Shown here: positions 12,607 through 22,650 of the stretch, in pieces
Numbering within the stretch: position 1 is the first letter of the stretch
Layout: the number at the start of each line of letters is the position of its first letter
Assembly: GCA_029204225.1 (NCBI GenBank)
Contig: CM055103.1
Span: forward strand, 7,706,866-7,770,865
From: Diphasiastrum complanatum
Taxonomy: Eukaryota > Streptophyta > Lycopodiopsida > Lycopodiales > Lycopodiaceae
DNA: 64,000 nucleotides
Direction of reading: 5' to 3'
Translations under genes and position numbers: made by a program
The notes under the pieces: model-generated
Databases searched by the model: none
Seen by the model: only the letters and a program-made list of their open reading frames with translations
What the model was told of the DNA's origin: nothing

Positions 12607-13070
12607 ACAATCCAGCTAGTACTATGGTTGGCTGGTTACAACACCGTACTAGCCCGCTAGCCTTGCATCCTACTATGCATGGTGAATTCGTCTCCATGTG
12701 TAGGTTGAAGTGTAGGGTGCACAATAACTTGTTACAACTCAGTACTAGAACATGGAAACGTTGTGGGATTTGGTGGGTTGTAATCCTAATGGTCCATAAT
12801 CAGATATATTGGATGTGTTTCCTCGGTGGGTAGAGTGATGCTTGCATTTTACTAAACCTAACTAACCCTTACTTGAGTAGGACCCGATTATGTGTGATAT
12901 TGTATCCAAAAACATGTAAAAAAAAAAATCCTTATGGAGTACTGGCAGGATACACCATGAAACCCTAGGTTATGCATAAAATTGGGTTGTGAACTTGATG
13001 GTCAAATAGAAATGTTGAGTGAAACTGGTGGGTAAATAATGCATGCCATTCCGTTTGCTGAATGGTAGCA
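12607..13070. other. Unassigned sequence between solo LTR and LTR X
   Basis: Nothing recognised. It resembles the sequence left of the solo LTR in style and is probably the same host repeat split by the LTR. Confidence 0.4.
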
Positions 13071-13074
13071 TTTT

Positions 13075-13425
13075 CCAACTTCTTGTTGGGGGAATTCTCG
13101 TCGTGCTTGTAAATAAATAAAATGTCAAAATTAGTAGAAATAAGATGTGAGGGTCGTGGCATCCTGCGTGCATAAGCCCATGGCCCAATGAGCACTTGTA
13201 AATAATCTTTTTGGAATAAACTAGACTTTGGGCCATGTAATTCAAAATGATATTAGATGCCAAAGTCTAAGTCACTAAGTTTTTTGAAATAGTCAAAAGT
13301 CAAATGGTGGTAGGTGGGGTGTGCTTCTTCCTACACCATAGATTAGTTTGTGTTTCTTGTGGATGGTGTGGATTTCAATTCCATCCTTTGCAAATATCCA
13401 ATAAGAAGCAAGGGGCAAGGGCCGA
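13075..13425 (+). repeat. LTR family X fragment, copy 1
   Basis: It shares blocks such as GGCATCCT, AAGCCCA, CAATGAGCACTTGTAAATAA, AAACTAGACTTTGGGCC, GGTGGTAGGTGGGGTG and AAGGGGCAAGGGCC with the minus strand at 60750-61090 and, more weakly, with 19975-20245. It is probably the U3/R part of a gypsy-type LTR. It ends abruptly against a copia gag fragment at about 13425. Confidence 0.55.
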
Positions 13426-13429
13426 ACGA

Positions 13430-13875
13430 TCTCGCGATCCTATACTCGCTCTCCAACAACAGCTAGTTGATCACGGATCTCCTTTACCTTCAATAAGTGA
13501 TCAGCAATAGTTGCACCATCATCCATCCATAATGTGTGCAGCTTCGTCTTTAGAAATAGTACTCGAGATGTGTTTGTGGTCTCAAACAATGTCTTCAATG
13601 TATCCCACGCTTCTTTCGGTCCTTCCGAATCCGAAATGTAGGGAATGATAGCATCTCTGACTAACAAGTTGATGACATTCTGTGCTTTCCGTTTCCCCCT
13701 ATCAAATGTCCGCTAATCTTCTTCAATCACTGGCCTTGTCTCCTCACCTGTCACGATCTCCCATAGCTCCTTTTCCATCAGAATGTTCTTCAGTTTGAAT
13801 TTCCAAACTACGTAGTTGTTGGCTCCTTCCAATTTGCTTGACTCATTGAGAACACTTTCGCTTAGCATTGCCATA
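13430..13875 (-). pseudogene. Ty1/copia gag fragment (C-family relative)
   Basis: The minus strand encodes a copia Gag N-terminal part in two pieces: LEGANNYVVWKFKLKNIL (about 13838-13785) and then GPKEAWDTLKTLFETT with DGATIADHLLKVKEIRDQL (about 13620-13460). This closely matches Gag of element C (21652 onward). Frame breaks separate the pieces, it stops near the Gag middle, and it is joined to LTR X. Non-functional. Confidence 0.8.
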
Positions 13876-13967
13876 ACTGCAATTACATGACTCCAGACTG
13901 CAAAAACGATTGCAAAAATGGAAAATTTGCACAAAATTGATAAATGACGTCTCCGACCACTTTCCAA

Positions 13968-15250
13968 TCCAAGCTATGGATTGAAAGTTATGCCAAATTA
14001 AAGATTTTGGCCTTAGAATGACTCACAACTGTCCTTAAGCCTGAAAAATGGCAATTATTGCCAAACTGCCATTTTTGAAAATTTTCTCCATCTCGCGCAG
14101 ACCTCCAATTTCAGAGATTTTTATATCAGTGTGTAGCCCTTTGTACCAGCATAGCTCTTGTCTAATCAGATCCCAAAAACAGTCTCTCGAGCTAGGTCAA
14201 AACATCACTCTATTTTTTGTTTATCTGCAAAAAAAACCATAGTGGACAGAGCCCTTAAGAAGAATGGGCCAGTCCCAAAGACTAGGGGCACTTGTGGGAC
14301 CCTTCAATCTGAAATGAAATTTGCAGTGTATATTCTTCAGTAAATCTCAACCGTTGATTTGGGACATGTGGACGGTCCAGATTAGCTCTGACTTTTCTTG
14401 GTACACGTGGCAGTATGCAGTTCGTGTGCGCTAATTGCTCAGCTGCCCATAGACACTTACATACACTAGATTTTTAGATGGACTGGACGCGCGCGAGAGG
14501 TGTTTCGCGAGGCGTTTCGGGCTGGTCCTTCGCGTTTCGGGCCTGTTTTTCATCGTTTCGGGGTGGTCTCTAGATGTTTGCATTGGGACCTAGTAGGAGG
14601 GCGCACTTCCAATGGGTATAATGAGTTCCCAACTCCCACAAGAAAGGCATTCAAAGAGTCATAGGTTATGAAAGGGGTCTCTTGACTTTCCATAAGCCTA
14701 TGGAGGTTCCTAGAGGTTTTGGATGGGCATGGAACTCCATAGTGCACTGGAGGGGTCCATGGGCCATCTATATGAGGGTAGTAGGGTGCCCATTGGGAGG
14801 GGAGAGATCTCTCTTGCTTGCTTTGCTTATGCTCTAGTGTTGCTACTAGTGTGTAGAGTACTTTCTTGTGTGTACTATGCTTAGGGTTTGGATCTTGCTT
14901 ATGGTATGGGACATAAGTAGGGTTTGGATCTTGAGTATGCTATAGTATGTTGTGGTATGCTTGTGATTTGTTTATGCTCAGCAAGGGGGTGCTAGATAGG
15001 TCTTGCTTGGAGCTTGGATCTAGCTATGGTTGGGTGGTGAATACTTGAGGCCAGCATGTTATCTATCTTTATGTTTAAGAGTAGGGACACAGGTGGAGGA
15101 GAGATCCTTGGAGGCTTGCAGATCCTTAGTTACAGGTGGAGGCATCCTAGCTTGGAGTTGGGAAGCACCTTGGAGTTTGCAGGTTGCTTGGAGGACATTT
15201 GGAGGCTCTACCTTGGATTTGGAGGACTTCCTCACCTCTACTTGTAAAAT
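13968..15250. other. Retroelement leader/LTR-like sequence, unassigned
   Basis: No coding domain seen. Around 14765-15000 the plus strand looks like an LTR R/U5 region: TCTATATGAGG followed by a CT-rich stretch with CTTGCTTGCTTTGC. Around 15090-15240 there are loose CTTGGAG repeats. It probably leads into the plus-strand gag remnant at 15280, but no boundary or target duplication was found. Confidence 0.35.
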
Positions 15251-15279
15251 ATGGTGTCTTGTTTGCACCTAGAACTATA

Positions 15280-15955
15280 CAGTTGCCCAATTAACCCTCG
15301 AATTAAACAAGAAAAGAGGAATCAGTACCATGCCTCTTATCCTTATCATCAGGGAGCACCGAATATGGCACCGCGGTATGGCGCGCCAAATAACCAACAA
15401 TGCATGGCCATACCTGCACCACCAGGGCCAGCTAACAATCAAGTGGCTCATGTGAATTTGACAGCAACAAAGCAAAAATCACCATCCCAACCTGAGCAGC
15501 AGTAGTGGTATGGTCTAGAAGAGGCATTTGTCGATCCAGCAATCAAGAAATACTATCCGACCTACGCTGGCGACCTACGCTGGGCAACCTCAACGTCAGG
15601 GAGGTAGGATCTATGATTGCTATGGATGCGGCGAAGGCCACTGAATTGCAGAATGTCCTTATAAGGGACAATATATGGCCTTTTGTCGAGCAAGCGGATA
15701 TGGGCATTGTTACAAGAATTGTCCCATTAAGCTTGGAACAAGTGCACCCTTGAATTTAATTTCAGTACAACCTACAGTAGTTCCAAGGAGGACGCCACAA
15801 GAAAAGCAAAAACCCCCCCACGTTCCACTGCTAGCAGTCATACGAGCATGGAAACGGAAGGGAGTGGCTCCATCTACAACATCATCAGTATCAATGGCCG
15901 ATGATCAACCCACAACATCAAGACCATATCCCAATGTGAGGGAAGAAGGAAGGCA
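15280..15955 (+). pseudogene. Retrotransposon gag remnant with two zinc knuckles
   Basis: In one frame 15612-15735 encodes CYGCGEGH-stop-IAEC and then CRASGYGHCYKNC, two CCHC-type nucleocapsid knuckles. The first has TGA in place of the usual Trp codon; the second is one residue short and has Ser for the second Cys. Upstream is a Pro/Gln/Asn-rich stretch. The fragment ends at about 15955, where minus-strand copia RT of element A begins. The paired knuckles differ from the single knuckles of C and H, so this is a separate family, perhaps Ty3/gypsy. Confidence 0.6.
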
Positions 15956-17809
15956 ATACCATAAGATACGCCATTTACTTTGTACATACCCTTTGATCGC
16001 CAATCTTGCTTTGTGCTTTGCTATACTTTCATCTACATGGTACTTAGTCTTGTATACCCATTTGCAACCAATGGGTTTCTTGCCAACTAGTGGTTCCACT
16101 AAGTCCCATGTGCTATGTTTAGCAATTGACTCCATCTCCTCTCCCATGGCCTTGACCCAAATGTCATCCTTCGCTTCACCATAAGTCGAAGGTCCTTTGC
16201 TTTGAATAATTCTAGATAAGAGAGCATAATTTGCTTCATACCTTTCAGGTTGTGTCTTCTCTCTTGTTGATCTTTGTAGCTCTCCCTAGCTAGATGATCT
16301 TGGAAAGTCGTCCATGTCGCGGCTCTCCAACAATCTCTCAAACCACTTAGGGAGCTTCCTGTCGGGTGATTGGCTTCCTGGTGAAAATGTATCCCACGGT
16401 ACATCTTTCTCCTTGTGTTTGTCACCTGCAACTTCAATCCTTCTTGCACCAAAAGGTTTATCTCTACCTCTCCAACTTGCCTCTTGAGGTTAAGTAGTAG
16501 TATCTTGAGATGTTTCCTCATCTCAACACTAGGAAACTCAATAAATGGATCATCATCAGGAGGTATCCTCACTGTACCATCTTTCCCACTGGATGTGTCT
16601 ATCTTCTCAACATTCTTATTTTCATACATCTTGGATTCATCAAAGATGACATCACGACTTACATGGATTTTGTTTTCCACTGGATCAAAACATCTATAGC
16701 CCTTCACACGATCATCATATCCTAGGAATATACACTTGATAGCTTTCACATCAAGTTTACGTCTCTCTTCCTTAGGAATGTGTACAAAGGTCTTACATCC
16801 AAAGATTCGCAAGTGGTTCAACTTTGGCTTCTTCTTTGTGAATGCCTCCTCAGGTGTTATCTTTGGTATGGCAATGGTAGGACTTCTATTTTGAAGATAG
16901 ACTGTCGTATTACATGCTTTTGACCAAAAAAAATTTGGTAGTTTCATCTCAGGTAGCATAGATTTGGCGTTTTTCACAATCGTACGATTCTTGTGCTCAG
17001 CTACACCATTGAGAGTAGGAGTATGAGCCTGCGTAAATTGTCTTTTGATCCCACATTGATCACAAAGATCATTGAAGTCGTTAGACTTGTACTCACCTCC
17101 ACTATCTGATCTTAGAACTTTGATCTTCCTACCTGTCTGATTTTCGACCAATGCTTTGAAGCTCTTGAAATTGTCAAATGCATCTGATTTCTTCTTCAAG
17201 AAGTAAATCCACGTCTTACGTGACATATCACCAATAAAGGTCATGAATTAGAAGGCTTTACCTAAGGACATAATCCTCATAGGCCCGCATAAATCTATGT
17301 GGATCAAATCCAAGATGTTTTTTGCCCTTGCAATGCCACCTTTATTGAACTTCTTTTGATGCTGCTTCCCATACACACATGATTCACACATCGATTTCAA
17401 GTAGTCTTCTATCGTAGGCAATCCTCTCACCATTTCCAGTTTCCTCATCAAACTGAGGCTTCCTAAGTTCAAGTGACCAAGCCTCTTATGCCATAGTTCA
17501 GTTTGCGATGGAATTCAAGCCTTGATTGTAGCATTCAACCTGTACAATTTAGTATTGGACACCCTATACCATCCACAATAACTTTGAACTTTTAGTTCAC
17601 ATCCTTCACAAAGCAACGATCATGGGCAAATTCTACTTTCAACTTTTGATCAGTAATGACTCCAACAAAAAGTAGACTTTTCTTTAAACCTGGTACGTAA
17701 AGTACCTCTTTGATCATCCTGCTTTTGCCATCAGGTAGTTGGATTGAAACGGTGTCTATCCCCTTGATCTTGCCCACATCACCATTTGCTTGTGAAACGG
17801 ACGTTCCAT
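15956..17809 (-). pseudogene. Copia element A: protease-integrase-RT remnant
   Basis: Minus strand, N to C: protease C-terminal part (GKIKGIDTVSIQLPDG, about 17775), GAG-pre-integrase with the CVYGKQH segment (about 17375), and integrase core with HIDLCGP (first Asp), LRSDSGGEY (second Asp) and GVAEHKNRTIV (Glu). The integrase C-terminal GYDDRVKGYRCF region and the start of RVT_2 (CKWVYKTKYH) follow. Frameshifts or stops fall near 17245, 17500 and 16150. RT is cut at about 15956 by the plus-strand gag remnant. Upstream, protease is cut at 17809 by element B's LTR. Protease sequence is close to element H, so A and H belong to one family. Confidence 0.9.
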
Positions 17810-19845
17810 TGTTGGATTTATCTCCTCTACTCTTCTGAATCCTATTTTAATCTGCCTCCATTCATGTTGCATTTTTTTTATTCACGTTGTCGCACAGTCT
17901 GCATATTTACATGTAAAATAAGACAGACGAATAAAACGCGACTATTTGCATAAATACAAGTAGATTCTCACAGGTGAAGAAAAGGCAAAAAACATGACAC
18001 TGTGTTTTTACACGTGTTTTGTGACAGGCGAAAAAGACGACATTGCCTTACAAAATGCCAAAGGTGCCCTAGGAAAAGCGAAGGCACCCTGTAAATTAAA
18101 TCCTAATGCATTTCGTCAGAGTGACGCATTTTTCGCATCTTCACCAACGTTTATTTCAGCAAAGGCTGACGTCGCATCCTTTTCACGCTCATCCCATGCA
18201 ACTGTGTTAACAGATTTGAAAATGACAGCAGCCACCCACGATCTCCTACAGACAGCACATCCACTTTGTACTTTCTTCATCTACACACCTATAACATTGT
18301 GTATATATATTGAATACCATTTTGGGTATTAAGTGATTAAGAGATCAAGAACAAGTGTGTGTGTAAGATATAGCATCAGAAGCTTATCAGAGATAGACGA
18401 AGTAGATGCCTTGCACATTGATTCTTTATTGTCAATAATAGGTTCATTCCTTTTACATATTGAATTAGCTTTGTAGAGCACGCAGTTTCGTTTGCTATTG
18501 TCTTGTGCTCTATCGCATTATTGACATGTATATTTTGCTATACTTAATTTGATAACAGCTCTTTTGTTCTACGTTCAGATTTGCGTCAATATTGCTATGT
18601 TTTTCTTCATTCTGTCTGACTCTCTTGTTGTTCAATTTGGTAATCTGTTCTTAGCAAGTTATTATTAGTCTAGTTGTTGACGACTAATATTTAGTCTTGT
18701 CTTTCGCAAATCATTCACGACTGATTATCAGTTCAGTTCAGTCTAGCTCTTCACGAATCATTCGCGACAAATAATTTGTCTAGCTGTTCGCGACAAATTA
18801 TTCTTCTGATGTTTTGTTAATGTTTGGCTACGTAATCAGAACGACCGTGATTTCTATCACTAACGTTCTGTTCGTTTCTGATAGGCATAGTCATGCTTAG
18901 AGAAAGAGTAATATATCTCATTCCGCTGCGCACGAACACTTTCTATTCGAGTTCATTTCTCGTTCGAGTTTCAAGTTCGTTTCTCGTTCGAGTTTCAAGT
19001 TCGCTTCTTTTTTGTGTTCGTTTTCTTTTCGAGCTATTTTTGTTTCTCACACTCACACACCCTCTTTCTCCAACATGGTATTAGAGTTATTTTCGTAGCC
19101 TGATAAGCTTCCATAGGAAAAGACTCTACTAGCCGATAGAGTAATTGTCTTCCTGTTCTAACACTCAGTTTTAGATTTTCATACTTAAGTCATTGATAGT
19201 TTTTCCTATCACTTAAACTAATATTCCACATGGATTCCCGAGGGAAAGCCAGTCCCATCATGGACAAGCTTGATGATTACCATCTATGAAAATTTAAGAT
19301 GAAAACTGTACTAATGGCTAAAGAAATGTATGACATTGTTACAAGTGCAGAAGGAAAACCCGAAGCAGACGACGCAGTAATCGCCAGATGGAAGCTGAAG
19401 GATGGAAAGGTTTTCGCGTTATCATCCTCAACATTACGGATACCCAGATCGGCCATGTATCCAAGGCTCAGACACCGAAAGAAGTCTGGGACATCTTGAG
19501 CACACTATACGAAGTGTGAGATATAGCCTCCAAGCTACATCTTAGGAATAAATTTTACTCCCTCAAGACGATGAATGGTGATTCCCTACAGAATTACGTC
19601 AATTAATTCAAGAATCTGCTACGACAAATGGTCACTGTCGGATCCATCATAGACGATCAAGACGTAGTAATGCAACTGCTTACAAGCTTGCCAAGCTCAT
19701 ACGACAGCTGGGTGATGATCATCATGACTCATCCAGAACTGACTCTTTCGAGAGTCAATACTATGTTGTTGCAAGAAGACACGCGGAGGAATGAAGCCTG
19801 ATTCTCACGCTTTATACACCAACAAGAGCATGACTAAGCAGAAGA
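17810..19845 (+). mobile_element. Copia element B: 5' LTR, PBS and gag, truncated
   Basis: The LTR runs 17810-19075 (TGTTGGATTT to CTCCAACA), the same family as the LTRs of element E. It is followed at 19076 by a degenerate initiator-Met primer site (TGGTATTAGAG). Gag begins at 19231 and the element is lost after about 19845. It sits inside the protease of element A, directly after a GACGTTCCAT segment that element H also has near 58960, so B inserted into A. Confidence 0.8.
19231..19800 (+). pseudogene. Element B gag (copia), broken
   Basis: Starts ATGGATTCCCGAG. It encodes a DUF4219/UBN2-type copia Gag start, MDKLDDYHL-stop-KFKMKTVLMAKEMYDIV, where TGA replaces the conserved Trp codon. Further frame breaks follow, with recognisable Gag segments to about 19790. 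No zinc knuckle or pol remains. Confidence 0.8.
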
Positions 19846-19849
19846 AGAA

Positions 19850-20548
19850 GAAAGGCCCCGACATCTCTCTCCCCAGAGATCCCGCTCAAAACTAACAACG
19901 GTTATCTGATAGAGGCTATCACTGACCCCGAAAGGACCGTATTCTAATAACTGCTGGAGGGTTTGCGGATCCCAAGGCAACCCTAACCCTAGTTGATAAG
20001 TGAGAGGGATTTGGCACCCTGTGTGTGTAAGTCCAACCCAATGATCACACAATTATTTGATAATTAGAAAGTTAATAAAAGGACTTCAAGCCTTTCTTTT
20101 TGCGAGACTTTTAATGTCGCAAGGCCTAAATGTCAAGTTAGTGAATAAAGTTGGGTTTCCCTCCAATTTTAGATGGTTCCCACTCTTTTTTAAATTTAAA
20201 TAATTAGGGAGGCAGAAATGGACCAATAGGATTCAGAGGCCAGGGTCCTCCTCTCTACTATAAGAAGGGACCAACTTACGTTTCCTACACATGTACATAT
20301 CTTCATTTCAATAAAGCAGATTGGTTCTCTTATGAAATGGATTTATGAATGTCCCTACTCTCTATCACTTTTCCTCCATCTTTCATGCTTTTATTGTGTT
20401 TGCTAATTGTTGGATCTGAGTATTATTGGAATTGCATGTTTTTATACTTTTATGAGAGAGAAAGGGAGAGAGAGAGAGAGAGAAAGAGTAAGCTATCTTC
20501 ATTGTGGATCTTAGTGTTAATGATTGTAGTGTTAATGCTTAGGGTTAA
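19850..20548 (+). repeat. LTR family X relative plus GA-rich tract, target of element C
   Basis: A diverged match to LTR X: GGCACCCTGTGTG, CCAACCCAATGATCACA, CCAATAGGATTCAGAGG and AGGGTCC occur in the same order as 13140-13420. ACTATAAGAAGG near 20260 may be its TATA region. A short GA-rich run lies at 20454-20486. Element C inserted at 20548. Confidence 0.45.
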
Positions 20549-20812
20549 TGTTAGAAATCAATGATAAACTTCATTGTTACACTTCCTAGTATTGTTTACG
20601 ATGTACTTTATTACTAGCTGTAACTAGCCGTAGGATAGTCTAGTAGTCTACTCCTAAGTTCTCCCTCTCTATCAGGGTTCAGGGTTTATATGTACATTTT
20701 ACATTCAGTATGTGTTAGTGTGATAGAGTGATATTGCGTATTCTTCTTCCGTCTCCCTACTTGGTGATTGCTTATGGTGAATGCTTGATGTTGCATTATT
20801 TTATTGTTGACA

Positions 20813-20824
20813 TGGTATCAGAGC
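20813..20824 (+). other. Primer-binding site of element C
   Basis: TGGTATCAGAGC follows the 5' LTR directly. It is complementary to the 3' end of initiator methionyl-tRNA, the usual copia reverse-transcription primer. Confidence 0.9.
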
Positions 20825-21345
20825 TATGATAGTCCTGCGTGCCTGATCAGTGGATACAACTTGTCACAGGTTCCGCAACGAAGTGAGAAAGTCCTTCACA
20901 GGAGGTGAAAGCTCGGAGAGACAAAAACAGCTGGAAGAAATCCTTCTTGATGTATTTTGCAGGTTTTGGAGCTCACAATTATTAGTGGAGAATGAAGACA
21001 CAGTCCCGGAGGCATCAGAAAGGCCAGAGCAGCATCAAACAGATTGAAAATCTGTTGAGTGGGAAAAGTTTTACAATATTTTTTTTTAGTCTTTGTGAAA
21101 AGTGTCATTTGTCAGAGAGTTGTGCCAAGAAATCTCCCATTATACTGCAAATCACACCAGACAGTGTCTAGTACTGCCACTTAGAGCTTTGAGGCTTCAT
21201 ACCTTTCACATTACTGATATCTGTCTGTTTGAACGATCACTCGTTTCGAAATCTAAGCAAAGAGGAGGCGGCGTAGCCGCCGCGCCGAAGTAGGTAATCT
21301 GGAATATTCCCTCTGAAAGTTCTTATATTCTCTCCTTTTTTTGTA

Positions 21346-21585
21346 CCAATATCGGAACCAAGCACGCTAGCTGAAGAAAAACCCGAGCAGTCATGCATCC
21401 GCGCTCCAGTCCGATATTGTTCGTACCGATATCGGATCCAAGCGCACAAGCTAAAGAAAATTCCGAGCAATTGTACATCCTCGCTCCAGTCCGATATCGC
21501 ATGCTCCAATATCGGATCCATGCACACAAGTTAAAGAGGATCCTGAGCAGCCGTACTTCCGCGTTCCATTCTGATATCAGGTGTA
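21346..21585 (+). repeat. Three 80-bp tandem repeats in the leader of element C
   Basis: Units 21346-21425, 21426-21505 and 21506-21585 are exactly 80 bases each. Each starts CCRATATCGGA and carries a second CGATAT half-site about 65 bases later, so every unit holds a YCGATAT palindromic pair. They lie between the primer site and gag in the 5' leader, where they could act in packaging, translation or transcription. Function is unknown. Confidence 0.9.
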
Positions 21586-21651
21586 TAACCAAAAAAAAAA
21601 TACAGTTCTGTGGTGTGATAAATTACTTGATCCAGACTCATCTGTTCAGTA

Positions 21652-22650
21652 ATGGAAACTCTAAGTGAGAGTGCCCTCAATGAGTCAAGCAAATTGAAAG
21701 GAGCCGGCAACCATGCAGTTTGGAAATTCAAACTGAAAAAACATTGGGAGATCGTGACAGGTGAAGAGACAAGGCCAGTGATTGAAGAAGATTAGCGGGC
21801 ATTTGACAAGAGAAAAATAAAAGCACAAAATGTCATCAACTTATCAGTTAGAGATGCAATTATTCCCTACATTTTGGATTCAAAAGGACCAAAAGAAGCA
21901 TGGGATACATTGAAGGCATTGTTTGAGACCACAAACACATCTCGAGTGCTATTCTTGAAGACAAAGCTGTACACATTGCGGATGGATGATGGTGCAACTG
22001 TTGCTGATCACCTACTGAAGATCAAAGAGATTCGTGACCAATTAGCGGCAGTTGGAGAGCGAGTACAGGATCGTGAGATCGTGCAGTAGACATTGAATAG
22101 TTTGAGTGAGTCACATCAAATGTTTGTGACAAGTATAGCCACACGGGAAAATCTTCCAACCTATGAAGATTTAGGTGGATTGCTTTTGCAAGAAGAACAA
22201 CGTCAAGAGAACTTGAATCATCGCAATAGGGGATTTGATCAAGCTCTGGCAGTGAGAGGACGTGTTGGCAGATTTGGTCATGAAGACACCAATCAAGAGG
22301 TGGAAACTCATATCATGGATCATTCCAACAATTTCAAGAACAATCCAATGATGGCCCAAATCGAGGGAATTGGAATCAAGGCCGAGGTCAAGGACGTGGC
22401 TATTCAAAGCAAAATAAACTTGAAAATTGTAGGTATTGCAACAAACCTAGCCATTGGGAGCGTGAATGCTTCAAGAAACAGAAGGAGATAAAACAAAGAA
22501 AAGGCAAATGGCAAGCGGGCAATTATGCTGATCAACATCAATTTGATGATGATTATTATGAAGACAATTATGCTGATCAACATCAATACGATGATGATCA
22601 ATATGAAGATGATACAGGTAAGAGTTCAAATGTTCATTACAGCAGTAATG
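21652..22650 (+). pseudogene. Element C gag
   Basis: Starts METLSESALNESSK with a copia Gag N-terminal domain (KGAGNHAVWKFKLK), then DSKGPKEAWDTLKALFETT and SESHQMFVTSIATREN. A single intact knuckle, CRYCNKPSHWEREC, lies at about 22433-22474. In-frame TAG stops occur at 21793 and 22087, and a frameshift between about 22290 and 22345 puts the knuckle in another frame. An acidic Asp/Tyr-rich tail with a DQHQ(F/Y)DDD repeat follows the knuckle. Confidence 0.93.
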
